Source: Lachnoclostridium sp. UBA3262 (lineage in GTDB: Bacteria; Bacillota; Clostridia; Lachnospirales; Lachnospiraceae). Taken from it: a stretch of DNA of 54,421 bases. Position 1 is the stretch's first letter. Every line of letters starts with the position of its first letter. Under the pieces are notes generated by a model. That model was not told the DNA's origin. It searched no databases and worked only from the letters and a program-made list of their open reading frames with translations. A program made the translations under genes and the position numbers. Positions 1 through 8,944 of the stretch are shown in pieces. The stretch is taken from the NCBI GenBank assembly GCA_002362575.1, contig DEUM01000050.1, positions 1 to 54,421 on the forward strand, read 5' to 3'.

Positions 1-44
1 GGTAGTAAATTTGACACTACCGAAGGAGAAAGGAAGAAGGATTT

Positions 45-503
45 ATGAAAACGATGGATGAAAAGTTTATGAGGGCAGCGATTTCGCAGGCGGGGAAAGC
101 ATTCCGGCAGGAGGAGACGCCGATAGGCTGTGTTATTGCCTATCAGGATAAGATTATTGCCCGTGGCTATAATAAAAGAAACGGAAAGAAAAACACACTT
201 GCCCATGCAGAGATATTGGCAATTAACAAAGCTACTAAGGTGCTTGGGGACTGGCGGCTGGAAGGGTGCACGATGTATGTGACGCTGGAGCCCTGCCCAA
301 TGTGTGCCGGAGCGATTATTCAGGCAAGGATAGACAGGGTGGTCATCGGGAGCATGAATCCGAAGGCGGGCTGCGCGGGTTCTGTTATCAATCTCCTGCA
401 GATGTCCGGTTTTAACCATCAGGCAGAGATAACGACCGGGGTTTTAGGGGATGAGTGCAGTCAGTTAATGAAAGATTTTTTTCGACATCTGAGGGAAACG
501 TAG
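45..503 (+). CDS. tadA: tRNA adenosine(34) deaminase TadA
   Basis: Deaminates adenosine to inosine at the wobble position of tRNA-Arg(ACG) in the cytoplasm. The 152-residue protein has the cytidine-deaminase-fold signature: H54-A-E56 (zinc ligand and proton shuttle) and PCPMC with zinc ligands C84 and C87. Length fits bacterial TadA. ATG45 follows a purine-rich stretch (AAGAAGG); an in-frame ATG at 54 is an alternative start. The TAG stop (501-503) lies inside a solo end of the palindromic repeat family described at 14704 and 50776, so the last residues after HLR were probably supplied by the repeat. The SRP RNA gene follows, an arrangement seen in other Firmicutes. Confidence 0.95.
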   Translation: MKTMDEKFMRAAISQAGKAFRQEETPIGCVIAYQDKIIARGYNKRNGKKNTLAHAEILAINKATKVLGDWRLEGCTMYVTLEPCPMCAGAIIQARIDRVVIGSMNPKAGCAGSVINLLQMSGFNHQAEITTGVLGDECSQLMKDFFRHLRET

Positions 504-545
504 GATACCCGCCGCATTAAAAATATAAATGATTAAGTAATTGCC
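495..545. repeat. solo end of the large palindromic repeat family
   Basis: About 50 bases match the outer ends of repeat copies A (15209-15257) and B (51109-51161). Shared blocks are GAAAC, GTAGGATA, CCGCCGC or CACCGC, and ATGATTAAG followed by ATTGC. No opposite end is seen nearby, so this is a remnant or a decayed copy. It contains the tadA stop codon. Confidence 0.7.
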
Positions 546-566
546 TTAATACCGCCGTGAATACGG

Positions 567-595
567 TTGACATAGGTGCTAAAAAAAGATATAAT
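567..595 (+). promoter_or_regulatory. sigma-A promoter of the SRP RNA gene
   Basis: The sequence has TTGACA at 567-572 and TATAAT at 590-595 with a 17-base spacer, a perfect consensus. Transcription would begin near 602, about 20 bases before the 5' end of the folded SRP RNA, implying a short leader that is processed. Confidence 0.85.
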
Positions 596-620
596 CAGCA
601 GTGTATTATTGTTAAAATTT

Positions 621-883
621 CCGTGCAGCCGGGGAGATAGCGGTGCCCTGTACCTGCAATCCGCTACAGCAGGGGTGTTGTCCCACCGAGGATTTTTTGA
701 CGGAGAGCCGCCCGGGATAAGTGGCGTTGACGTTTTGGTCTTGCGCAACAGGAACTTGTGAACCGTGTCAGGTCAGGAATGAAGCAGCACTAAGCAAACC
801 TTTCTGTGTGACGTGAGGGTGCCGGAGCCGAGTTAACTGTTTCGGTAACGTCTTCTGATTTGGATTCGACGTGGGATGCACGG
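621..883 (+). ncRNA. ffs: signal recognition particle RNA, large bacterial (Bacillus/Clostridium) type
   Basis: This is the RNA scaffold of the signal recognition particle, which binds Ffh and targets membrane proteins to the translocon. The universally conserved helix 8 tetraloop region is visible around 755-805 (GTGAACCGTG, TCAGGTC, GGAATGAAGCAGCA, CTAAGC). The 5' CCGTGCA (621-627) pairs with the 3' TGCACGG (877-883), closing the long Alu-type domain, and the 263-nt span agrees with the long form of spore-forming Firmicutes. Exact mature ends are inferred from this pairing. Reading frames across it are spurious. Confidence 0.93.
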
Positions 884-922
884 ATTTATTATTAGATATA
901 AGAAAGCATTGGGTGACGATAT

Positions 923-3226
923 ATGTCAGCGGAACTTAATATGAATGGCACAAATTCAGTTGCCAAAGGGACAATTATTTACGAGAAGGGCGAGCCGCTC
1001 CAGTCAGTTGCATTGGTACTAAAGGGGCGGGTTACGGTTCAGGCGGACGGTGCAAAACTGACGCTGGGCTCAGGAAATTTTTTGGGGATGTGTGATACGG
1101 AGACAAAAGTACATTCCTTTACTTATACTGCCCTTGACGATTTAGTTTTATATGGACTGCCAGTCAGTGATTATGAACAAGCATGCCTCCTGTTGGATGA
1201 AAAGACACAATACCGGGGGCTTTTAGTTACGTCATTTAATTACCTTATTTCAGATTTAAACAAAATATACAATAAACTAAAGACGGAGACAGAGGCAGCC
1301 AATGATTTTATTTTTCGGATATACGAGGAATACCAGACCGTTGTAAAGGCTTCCGGTCTTATGCCGGAAAAGATATCTTCCATTGAGAGAATCGAGCAGC
1401 AGAAGCCCGAGGAGGTATCGCTGCATCCACGTCTTGAGTATTGTCTCCAATGCACGAAAATACCAGTGGAAGCACAGAGAAATTTTTATAGCGGAAGCGC
1501 TTATGTAGCAAGAGAGCAATATACAACTCAGTGTCAGGTAATACCGACATTGTTAGAGGGATGCCGTGGATATGGAGAATGGCTCAGCCGTGTTTTCCGC
1601 ATTATGGTTATGGATGAAAAAAATCTGTTTTCGCTGATCGGACGAATGGCGCTGGCGCTGAGGAAAGCCGGACAGGATGACAGCAAGCTGAGCGGTATAC
1701 TGGACGAATTGATTAAAAAAATAAATGAAACAGAAAAAATTCTGATAGAAGTGGTGGGCGTTACACCGAATCTGGATAGAGAGCGAATGGAAAAAATATA
1801 TTTTGCTCTGCTGTCGGATGACGAAGGGGCGCTTACTACTAATGAAAAAGAAGATATTTCTGTTCTGAACAGTTCTTTGACGCAGATACTTGAGTATGCA
1901 CCAATTCATGTCAAGGTCTCTGGAGAATTTGGGGAAGCAGTAGAAGAATTCCTCGGACTTCGCGACAAATTTGCGAGGGTGCCGGAGGCAGCAGCAGTGC
2001 GTAAAAAACTGACGGCTGGCTTCTTTGAAATATATGAGGCAGTTGTGAAAAAGAGCTTCGAGGATGAGAATCCACCTCTCGCTGTCAAACTATTTTTGCG
2101 GTACGGATATGTCAGCGAGGAGCTTCTGACGGCAGACCAGCTGCGCACGCTTGTATCACTGCCGGATATTGATAATGAAAATCTGGAATGTAAAGTATAC
2201 ACGATGCCGATGTGGCTTCGGGAAATATATGAAGGCAGGAAAAACCCTTCAAAGGATGAATTTGATACAGACTTTGAGGAATATCTGCGCAAGGAAGCGG
2301 CAACGGGTAAAATGGAAAAGAATGCGGCTCAGGATAAGTTTGAAAATCCGGACGAGCGGCTCCATTTTGAAGTAGACAAATTGATGCGTTATGCGGACAG
2401 AGTTGTCAACGGTAATATTTCTGCCTTTGTTCCGGTACTTTGCTCAGAGGGACTGTACAATAAGCTGGAAAATGCTGTAGTTACCGGTGCGGCAATTAAC
2501 TCTGAGGTGCATAAGCTGGAAAAAATTGACTACAGTATATTCTACAGGGAGAGGATAACGGCTTATCAGTCGGTAGAAATTACAAATTTTACGAACATTG
2601 AGCGGTACACGCCGGATTTCATTTTGTTTCCGGTATATGGGCGCAATGGTGTTATGTGGCAGGACATTGAGGGGCGAAAGAAACAGACACATGCCAGGAT
2701 TCTTTTGCCATCGTTGATAGAGCAGGATTTAGGACAGGAAATATTGAAGATGATAGCACATTTCCGCTGGGAAAAATGCCGTACCGACATGGGGGCACAG
2801 TGGAATAATTACCGCTACCCATCGCTGACGAGTGAGTACACAGACTATTTGCAGTTCTATAAAAAGAATAGCGATTTGACACCGGAGAAAAAAGAGAAGG
2901 TAAAGGCGCAGTTACAGCAGTGCAACAATAAGCACAGAGAGGTCTTTGCCAAAGACTATCAGGACTGGGTAATGCGGGAGGCGGTTGGAGCGATGAGGCT
3001 GAACCGTATTTCCAGAGGCATTTTGTATACGTACTGCCCATTTGCATCTGATATTGCACAGGGGCTTCTGGTGCAGAACTCGTATCAGGAGGCGGCGAGA
3101 CGTTATACGACAGAAAAGCGTAAGCAGGAGCAGCTGTTGACAGTAGTGGAACGCAAATTTGAGAAGAACGGTATGGATATTCCGGAAGAAATAAAACAAA
3201 CGAAAAAATACCTGCTGGATGTATAA
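923..3226 (+). CDS. large protein with N-terminal Crp-like cyclic-nucleotide-binding fold, function unknown
   Basis: A 767-residue protein. Residues about 12-110 resemble the cNMP-binding beta barrel of Crp/Fnr proteins (GTIIYEKGEPL, LKGRVTVQ, GNFLGMCD), but there is no obvious helix-turn-helix after it. The rest is long, mostly helical and charged, with a CLQC pair near residue 173 and a well-conserved-looking C-terminal part (residues about 510-700) that I cannot assign. No signal peptide or membrane segment is evident. The next gene is 45 bases downstream on the same strand and is also uncharacterised, so the two probably form an operon. The role may be signal-dependent, but that is inference from the N-terminal fold only. 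Confidence 0.75.
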   Translation: MSAELNMNGTNSVAKGTIIYEKGEPLQSVALVLKGRVTVQADGAKLTLGSGNFLGMCDTETKVHSFTYTALDDLVLYGLPVSDYEQACLLLDEKTQYRGLLVTSFNYLISDLNKIYNKLKTETEAANDFIFRIYEEYQTVVKASGLMPEKISSIERIEQQKPEEVSLHPRLEYCLQCTKIPVEAQRNFYSGSAYVAREQYTTQCQVIPTLLEGCRGYGEWLSRVFRIMVMDEKNLFSLIGRMALALRKAGQDDSKLSGILDELIKKINETEKILIEVVGVTPNLDRERMEKIYFALLSDDEGALTTNEKEDISVLNSSLTQILEYAPIHVKVSGEFGEAVEEFLGLRDKFARVPEAAAVRKKLTAGFFEIYEAVVKKSFEDENPPLAVKLFLRYGYVSEELLTADQLRTLVSLPDIDNENLECKVYTMPMWLREIYEGRKNPSKDEFDTDFEEYLRKEAATGKMEKNAAQDKFENPDERLHFEVDKLMRYADRVVNGNISAFVPVLCSEGLYNKLENAVVTGAAINSEVHKLEKIDYSIFYRERITAYQSVEITNFTNIERYTPDFILFPVYGRNGVMWQDIEGRKKQTHARILLPSLIEQDLGQEILKMIAHFRWEKCRTDMGAQWNNYRYPSLTSEYTDYLQFYKKNSDLTPEKKEKVKAQLQQCNNKHREVFAKDYQDWVMREAVGAMRLNRISRGILYTYCPFASDIAQGLLVQNSYQEAARRYTTEKRKQEQLLTVVERKFEKNGMDIPEEIKQTKKYLLDV

Positions 3227-3271
3227 GATTCAATACTGAGGGAACAGGATAAGTAAGGAGCAGAGTACAAT

Positions 3272-4594
3272 ATGGGAAAAAGATATGAAATGACGCGGCG
3301 TTGTGCGCATATTCGTAGCCTGATTGAAGAAAATAAATATACAAAGGCATTGGAGCAGATAGATGAGCTGGTCCTTGCTGACGTTGGCTCGATAGAGGAT
3401 TTATATCTTTTTGCTGATATGTATGAGAGAGCGGAGCGCATGGATATGACAAAGAAAATTTTGTACCTTATCTATGAGCGCACGCAGTCTAAGCATACAT
3501 TAAGCCGTCTTCTTCACCTTGTTATCCGTATGGGAGATATGGAGGAAGCAAGAGAATTATTCATGACCTATGAGGTAGTCAGGGGAGTTACTCTTGACAC
3601 TTATGAGTTGCGTTATTTTATGGCTAAGACAGAGGGGGAGCCGAGAAATAAGCTGATAGAAATTCTGGAAGAATTAAAGAAGGAAGAATATACAGAGGAG
3701 TGGGGATATCAATTGGCGCGCCTGTATGAACAGGAGGGGCTGCGTGAAAAATGTATACAGGAATGTGATGATTTAAAGCTGTGGTTTGGCGAGGGTTCCA
3801 TTATTGATAAGGCGATGGAACTGAAAAAGAAATGTGAGGCGCCAGACTGGGAACCGCCGAAGGATGAGGAGATTCCGGAGCCGGAGCTGCCGGACTTGGA
3901 GGAGTCATTTTCCTATGCGGCGCCGGCAGTGGACGTGATGGAATTGCCGGAGAACACAGAGCCGGAACCGTTAGAGCCTATGATGGAGATGCAGAAGGAA
4001 GCGGCAGAACAATTGGAAGTAGAAAAGCCGGTTGAAAAAAGTATGCCGCTGATTTCGGAGGGTGTTTCAGAGCCGGTTGTGACGAAGCGGGAGACTCCGA
4101 TGGAGCCGCCGAAGGCAAAGCCGGTAGAAAGTCTGGAGAAGCTTCTGGAAGAAGAAGCCGAGGATATTTCCGACCGTGGAATCCGTTATCTGACATTGAA
4201 AGGGGCGATTACCAGAGTAAAATACAGTCAGGAAACTGCCCATTTTGTATTTGCCGGGGGAGAAGAACGGATTACGCTGGCAGTGGCTAAGAGGATTGCA
4301 AAGGAATTAAACCATGTCGGATATTTTTCGGCAAAGAGTATCGTAAAGATTTCGGCAGAAAAGTTAAACAAGCTTGAACTGGCAGAGCAGACAGAAAAGC
4401 TATTGGGCGGCTGCGTGCTGATAACGAGCGCACCGGATTTGACAAAAAAGGCAGTGGAAGATATGCTGCAGATGGTTCAGGAAAATGGGGATAAGATTGT
4501 CATTATGCTGTCTGGGGATTTTGATGAGATGGATTGTTTCCTGTCGATTTATCCGGAATTGTCGGAAGCGCTGAGCTATAAGATAAGAATGTAG
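3272..4594 (+). CDS. TPR-like protein with acidic linker and C-terminal AAA-like fold, function unknown
   Basis: A 440-residue protein. Residues 1-190 consist of paired helices of tetratricopeptide type. Residues about 190-290 form a Pro/Glu-rich acidic linker. Residues about 300-440 form a compact alpha/beta domain (IRYLTLKGAITRVKY, KIVIMLSGDFDEM) that looks like a nucleotide-hydrolase core but has no Walker A lysine. The start ATG has an AAGGAG about 10 bases upstream. It probably works with the preceding Crp-like protein. I do not recognise a characterised homologue. Confidence 0.7.
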   Translation: MGKRYEMTRRCAHIRSLIEENKYTKALEQIDELVLADVGSIEDLYLFADMYERAERMDMTKKILYLIYERTQSKHTLSRLLHLVIRMGDMEEARELFMTYEVVRGVTLDTYELRYFMAKTEGEPRNKLIEILEELKKEEYTEEWGYQLARLYEQEGLREKCIQECDDLKLWFGEGSIIDKAMELKKKCEAPDWEPPKDEEIPEPELPDLEESFSYAAPAVDVMELPENTEPEPLEPMMEMQKEAAEQLEVEKPVEKSMPLISEGVSEPVVTKRETPMEPPKAKPVESLEKLLEEEAEDISDRGIRYLTLKGAITRVKYSQETAHFVFAGGEERITLAVAKRIAKELNHVGYFSAKSIVKISAEKLNKLELAEQTEKLLGGCVLITSAPDLTKKAVEDMLQMVQENGDKIVIMLSGDFDEMDCFLSIYPELSEALSYKIRM

Positions 4595-4603
4595 GTGGTT
4601 ATT

Positions 4604-5182
4604 TTGGGAAACGCGAATGATAAAAAGCAGATATGGAAGCCGGGCAATATGCTTTATCCTGTGCCGGCTGTTATGGTGAGCTGTGCAGACAGAGAGGGAA
4701 GAAAGAATATTATTACGGTGGCGTGGACGGGAACGATTTGCTCGGAACCGGCTATGGTATCGATTTCTGTGCGCCCGGAGCGCTATTCTTATGATATGAT
4801 TCGAAAGACGAAGGAGTTTGTCATTAACCTGACGACGAAGGACCTGACCTATGCTACAGACTGGTGTGGGGTAAAGTCCGGCAGGGATGTGGACAAGTTC
4901 AAGGAGATGAAGCTGACGGCGGCAAAAGGGAATCAGCTTCTGTATGCGCCGATTATTGTGGAAAGCCCGGTCAATATTGAATGTAAGGTAATCGAAACCG
5001 CCGAGCTGGGAAGCCATACTATGTTTATTGCGGAAGTGCTGGACGTTATGGTAAGTGAAAAGTATATGAACGAGAGTGGGAAATTTGAGCTGAATAAGCT
5101 GGGGCTTGTGGCATATTCGCATGGGGAATATTTTGCACTCGGTGAGAAAATCGGAAAATTTGGTTATTCTGTTAAAAAATAA
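4604..5182 (+). CDS. flavin reductase (FMN-binding split-barrel) family protein
   Basis: The sequence fits the flavoredoxin / flavin reductase-like family that binds FMN: PAVMVSCAD near the N-terminus, SIRPERYSYDMI-type region (here SVRPERYSYDMI), then EFVINL and the C-terminal LGLVAYSHGEYFALGEKIG. A GTG at 4595 is possible, but AGGTGG at 4593-4598 sits correctly for a TTG start at 4604, giving 192 residues. The start directly follows the stop of the preceding gene, so translation may be coupled. Substrate is unknown; electron transfer by bound FMN is inferred from the family. Confidence 0.85.
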   Translation: MGNANDKKQIWKPGNMLYPVPAVMVSCADREGRKNIITVAWTGTICSEPAMVSISVRPERYSYDMIRKTKEFVINLTTKDLTYATDWCGVKSGRDVDKFKEMKLTAAKGNQLLYAPIIVESPVNIECKVIETAELGSHTMFIAEVLDVMVSEKYMNESGKFELNKLGLVAYSHGEYFALGEKIGKFGYSVKK

Positions 5183-5217
5183 TGTCATATTTTTGTTAAA
5201 TGTATTCAATTTACCAT

Positions 5218-5245
5218 TTTACAAATGTCAAAACTGTGGTATACT
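5218..5245 (+). promoter_or_regulatory. probable sigma-A promoter of murA
   Basis: TTTACA at 5218-5223 and TATACT at 5240-5245 are separated by 16 bases, in the 100-base AT-rich gap before murA. Confidence 0.55.
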
Positions 5246-5288
5246 AATACAATGGTATAAATAAACGTTTCAGACGGTGGAGGTAATA

Positions 5289-6587
5289 ATGAAACAATAC
5301 ATTATAAAAGGCGGAACACCGTTATGCGGGGAAGTTTCGATTAGCGGAGCCAAGAACGCTGCACTAGGTATTATTGTTGCGGCAATTATGGCGAATGAAC
5401 CGGTTATGATTGAAAATTTACCGGATGTAGATGACGTCCGGGTGCTTTTAGATGCAATAGAAGGAATTGGTGCGATTGTTGAGAGAGAGGATACGCATAC
5501 GGTGCGTATCAATGGGGCGCTCATCAATGATGTGAATGTGGATGAAGAAGAAATCCGTAAAATCAGGGGTTCCTACTATCTTGTAGGGGCGCTTTTAGGA
5601 AAATATAAAAAAGCTTTAGTTGCCCTGCCGGGCGGATGCCAGATTGGAAGCCGTCCGATTGACCAGCATATCAAGGGATTTGAGCAGCTGGGGGCAGAGG
5701 TTATTATCCATCATGGAAAGATTGATGCCAAGGCAGAACATCTCAGGGGAAATCATATTTATCTTGACTGTCCAAGTGTTGGCGCTACGATAAATATTAT
5801 GATGGCGGCGTGTATGGCGGAAGGCAAGACAATTATTGAAAATCCGGCAAAAGAGCCGCATATCGTTGATGTTGCAAACTTTTTGAACAGCATGGGAGCG
5901 AATATTAAAGGCGCCGGTACGGATGCTATCCGCATCCGCGGGGTGGAGTCTCTGCATGGCAGTGAATATTCCATTATTCCGGACCAGATTGAGGCGGGGA
6001 CATATATGCTTGCCGTAGCGGCTACCCATGGAAATGCGTATATAAAAAATGTCATTCCAAAGCATTTGGAGGCGATTACCGCAAAGCTGCTTGAAATCGG
6101 TGCCGTAGTGGAGGAGTTTGACGACTGCGTGCATGTAGTAGCAGAGCGCCGTTTATCCTATGCCAATGTGAAGACTATGCCATATCCGGGATTTCCGACG
6201 GATATGCAGCCGCAGATGACAACACTGCTGGCGCTTTCGGAGGGGACCAGCATTGTGACAGAGACAATATTTGAGACACGTTTGAAATATGTCGGAGAGC
6301 TCCGGCGTATGGGAACGAATATTACGGTAGAAGGCAATGCCGCATTTATCACCGGAGTAGAGGGACTTACCGGAGCCGCAGTCAGTGCACCTGATTTGCG
6401 CGCGGGTGCAGCGCTTGTGATAGCGGGGCTTGCTGCCGAGGGATATACCTATATCGACCACATTCAATATATCGAGCGCGGTTATGAAAATTTTGAGGAA
6501 AAAATTCGCGGGCTCGGAGGACATATTGAGAAAATTGATTCAGAAGATGAGCGGGCAGTCCGCAAGTTCAAGATGAAAGTGTCTTAG
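5289..6587 (+). CDS. murA: UDP-N-acetylglucosamine 1-carboxyvinyltransferase MurA
   Basis: Catalyses the first committed step of peptidoglycan synthesis, transferring enolpyruvate from PEP to UDP-GlcNAc in the cytoplasm. With the ATG at 5289 (preceded by GGTGGAGG) the protein has 432 residues, with K22-N23 in SGAKNAAL and the catalytic C117 in LPGGCQIGSRP, exactly at canonical positions. It is therefore the fosfomycin-sensitive (Cys) type. An in-frame GTG at 5277 overlaps the ribosome-binding site and is unlikely to be used. It follows its own promoter; the next gene starts 23 bases downstream. Confidence 0.96.
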   Translation: MKQYIIKGGTPLCGEVSISGAKNAALGIIVAAIMANEPVMIENLPDVDDVRVLLDAIEGIGAIVEREDTHTVRINGALINDVNVDEEEIRKIRGSYYLVGALLGKYKKALVALPGGCQIGSRPIDQHIKGFEQLGAEVIIHHGKIDAKAEHLRGNHIYLDCPSVGATINIMMAACMAEGKTIIENPAKEPHIVDVANFLNSMGANIKGAGTDAIRIRGVESLHGSEYSIIPDQIEAGTYMLAVAATHGNAYIKNVIPKHLEAITAKLLEIGAVVEEFDDCVHVVAERRLSYANVKTMPYPGFPTDMQPQMTTLLALSEGTSIVTETIFETRLKYVGELRRMGTNITVEGNAAFITGVEGLTGAAVSAPDLRAGAALVIAGLAAEGYTYIDHIQYIERGYENFEEKIRGLGGHIEKIDSEDERAVRKFKMKVS

Positions 6588-6610
6588 GAAACATTTAGGG
6601 GGATTTGATT

Positions 6611-7882
6611 GTGTTAGATGAAACAAAATGCTTACATTCCGGTTATGAGCCGGGAGATGGGGAACCGGGGGTAATGCCAATCGTACAAAGTACGACATAC
6701 CGCTATGATTCTACGGAACGGCTGGGGGAGTTATTTAATCTTCCCTCTACTTATCTGTATTCCCGTTTTCAGAATCCTACGGTTCAGGCAGTGGAAAGGA
6801 AGATAGCAGATTTGGAGGGCGGAGTTGGAGCGATGTGCACAACCTCCGGACAATCGGCAAATCTGATTGCTATATTAAATATTTGCGGGGCAGGAGACAG
6901 CATTGTCAGTACTGGAACGATATACGGAGGGACAGTGAATCTTTTTGCCTTTACTTTGAAGAAAATTGGTATTGAGTGTATTTTTGTAGATGGCGATGCC
7001 ACGGAGGAGGAAATCCGTGCCGCCGTGAAACCGAATACAAAGCTGATTTTCGGAGAGACGCTTGCGAATCCGGCGCTTACTGTTCTGGATATTGAAAAAT
7101 TTGCCAGGGTGGCAAGGGATAACAAGATTCCGCTTATTATTGATAATACCTTCGCTACACCGATACTTTGCAAACCGTTTGAGTTTGGAGCGAATATTGT
7201 AACTCATTCTACCTCCAAATACATGGACGGACATGCTCTGCAGGTAGGCGGTGTCATTGTGGATGGTGGAAATTTTGATTGGGAAGGGAGCGGTAAATTT
7301 CCTGAGCTTGTAGAACCAGACGAATCGTACCATGGTATTCGCTATGTAGAGACATTTGGGGAGGCCGCTTATATATTTAAGGCAAGGATGCAGTTAATGA
7401 GGGATTTCGGCTGTTATCCGGCAGCACATTCCGCATTTCTTTTGAATCTTGGACTGGAAACGCTGGCTGTCCGCATGGAGCGTTATTGTGAAAATGCTTT
7501 ACAGGTGGCGAAGTTTTTTGAGCAGCATGAGCTGGTGGAAAGCGTATGCTATCCGGGGCTGGAAGGCGATAAATACTATGAATTGGCAAAAAAATATTTG
7601 CCAAAGGGAACAAGCGGCGTCATTTCCTTCAATATCAAGGGAGGAAAGGCTGCAGCGGTTCAGTTTATGGACGGACTCAAGCTTGCCTGCAATGAAGTTC
7701 ATGTGGCGGATATCCGCACCTGCGTGCTTCATCCGGCAAGTGAAACCCATAGACAGCTGACGGATGAGCAGTTGATTGCGGCAGGCGTAAATCCCGGCAT
7801 GATACGTTTTTCTGTCGGGCTGGAGAATGTAAATGATATCATTGCTGATATTCAGCAGGCATTTTCTAAAGTAACTACATAA
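6611..7882 (+). CDS. PLP-dependent trans-sulfuration enzyme, probably O-acetylhomoserine sulfhydrylase
   Basis: A Cys/Met-metabolism PLP enzyme of 423 residues. Visible are YSRFQNPTV, TSGQSAN (cofactor phosphate region), IIDNTFATP and the Schiff-base lysine K203 in HSTSKYMDGH. The length and the insert GGVIVDGGNFDW favour the MetY / O-acetylhomoserine aminocarboxypropyltransferase group, which makes homocysteine (or methionine) from O-acetylhomoserine and sulfide (or methanethiol). Methionine gamma-lyase is the main alternative. TTG at 6605 is possible, but AGGGGG at 6597-6602 is better spaced for GTG6611. It lies 23 bases after murA, and a hairpin follows. Confidence 0.88.
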   Translation: MLDETKCLHSGYEPGDGEPGVMPIVQSTTYRYDSTERLGELFNLPSTYLYSRFQNPTVQAVERKIADLEGGVGAMCTTSGQSANLIAILNICGAGDSIVSTGTIYGGTVNLFAFTLKKIGIECIFVDGDATEEEIRAAVKPNTKLIFGETLANPALTVLDIEKFARVARDNKIPLIIDNTFATPILCKPFEFGANIVTHSTSKYMDGHALQVGGVIVDGGNFDWEGSGKFPELVEPDESYHGIRYVETFGEAAYIFKARMQLMRDFGCYPAAHSAFLLNLGLETLAVRMERYCENALQVAKFFEQHELVESVCYPGLEGDKYYELAKKYLPKGTSGVISFNIKGGKAAAVQFMDGLKLACNEVHVADIRTCVLHPASETHRQLTDEQLIAAGVNPGMIRFSVGLENVNDIIADIQQAFSKVTT

Positions 7883-7887
7883 AGAAG

Positions 7888-7921
7888 CAGAGAACGCCAA
7901 GGTGACGAGGCGTTTTCTCTG
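7888..7921 (+). terminator. hairpin after the trans-sulfuration gene
   Basis: CAGAGAACGCC (7888-7898) pairs with GGCGTTTTCTCTG (7909-7921) with a two-base bulge. The U-tract is weak, so it may be a partial terminator or a transcript-stabilising hairpin. Confidence 0.55.
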
Positions 7922-8006
7922 TTGTATCATAAAAACAGAACTGTGGCAGCAGTATTACATTATATCAAGTGTGCGGAGGTCCGCAACCGGAAAGGAGATT
8001 CACAAG

Positions 8007-8933
8007 GTGAATGATAAGGTAGAGGTTATATTAAAAGAGGTGGGAAAGGTTATTCGCGGAAAGGAAAAAGAAATTGAGCTGGTCATGACCGCGATTTTAG
8101 CAAAAGGACATATATTGATTGAAGATGTGCCGGGAGTGGGAAAAACGACACTGGCCGTTGCCTTTTCCCGTGCGATGGAATTGACGGAACGGCGCCTGCA
8201 GTTTACACCGGACGTACTGCCAAGTGACGTCGTCGGGTTTAACATGATTGGTGCGGATGGCGAGTTCCAGTACAAACCGGGAGCGATTTTATGTAACCTG
8301 ATGCTTGCGGACGAGATTAACCGTACCTCGACAAAGACACAGTCTGCCTTGCTGGAGGTTATGGAGGAGGGGCAGGTTACCGTTGACGGTGTTACGAGAC
8401 AGCTTCCGAATCCGTTTATCGTAGTGGCAACCCAGAACCCGGTTGGTTCTGCCGGAACACAGATGCTGCCGGAGTCGCAGTTAGACCGTTTTATGATACG
8501 GATTTCCATGGGATATCCGACGATGGAGGAAGAAATGCGCCTAATTAAGGAGCGTCAGGATATTAACCCGTTGGATTTTATAGAGGAAATTATTTCGAAA
8601 CAGGAACTGCTTGGCATGCAGGACCAGGTTAAGCAGATATATGTAGATGATAAGGTCCTGAGTTATTTGTCTAAAATTATAGACGGAACGAGAAAACATT
8701 CCATGATTACGTTAGGGGTAAGTCCCCGTGGAACGCTTGCCTTCATGGATATGTCGAAGGCCTGTGCTTTTGTTCAGGGGCGCAATTACGTGCTGCCGGA
8801 GGATGTTCAGGCAGTGGCAAAGGCAGTGCTGGCGCATCGTCTCCTTCTGAATGGTAAGGCGAGGATGAGTCATGTTTCTGAGGAGGACGTAGTAGAAGAA
8901 ATTGTGAGTAAAATATCGGTGCCTAAACTGTAA
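8007..8933 (+). CDS. MoxR-family AAA+ ATPase
   Basis: A 308-residue chaperone-like AAA+ ATPase. The Walker A motif is GVGKTT (about residues 43-48), Walker B is LMLADEINR, and sensor 1 is ATQNP. The GTG at 8007 follows AAAGGAG with normal spacing. An upstream extension of the open frame has no homology and overlaps the preceding hairpin. It heads a cluster with a DUF58 protein and a transglutaminase-like membrane protein, the widespread MoxR-DUF58-transglutaminase locus. These loci are thought to assemble or activate metal- or cofactor-dependent or envelope complexes; the target here is unknown. Confidence 0.93.
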   Translation: MNDKVEVILKEVGKVIRGKEKEIELVMTAILAKGHILIEDVPGVGKTTLAVAFSRAMELTERRLQFTPDVLPSDVVGFNMIGADGEFQYKPGAILCNLMLADEINRTSTKTQSALLEVMEEGQVTVDGVTRQLPNPFIVVATQNPVGSAGTQMLPESQLDRFMIRISMGYPTMEEEMRLIKERQDINPLDFIEEIISKQELLGMQDQVKQIYVDDKVLSYLSKIIDGTRKHSMITLGVSPRGTLAFMDMSKACAFVQGRNYVLPEDVQAVAKAVLAHRLLLNGKARMSHVSEEDVVEEIVSKISVPKL

Positions 8934-8944
8934 AGGAGGCAGGC

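Noticed and set aside
1..44. Hairpin GGTAGT / ACTACC at the window start
   Set aside because: Six-base stem only; too little sequence to assign a terminator or other role.
2652..3452. 266-residue reverse frame across two genes
   Set aside because: Antisense to two convincing genes; no ribosome site; Ser/Pro/Tyr-rich shadow composition.
4400..5209. 269-residue reverse frame opposite the flavin reductase
   Set aside because: Antisense shadow with no motif.
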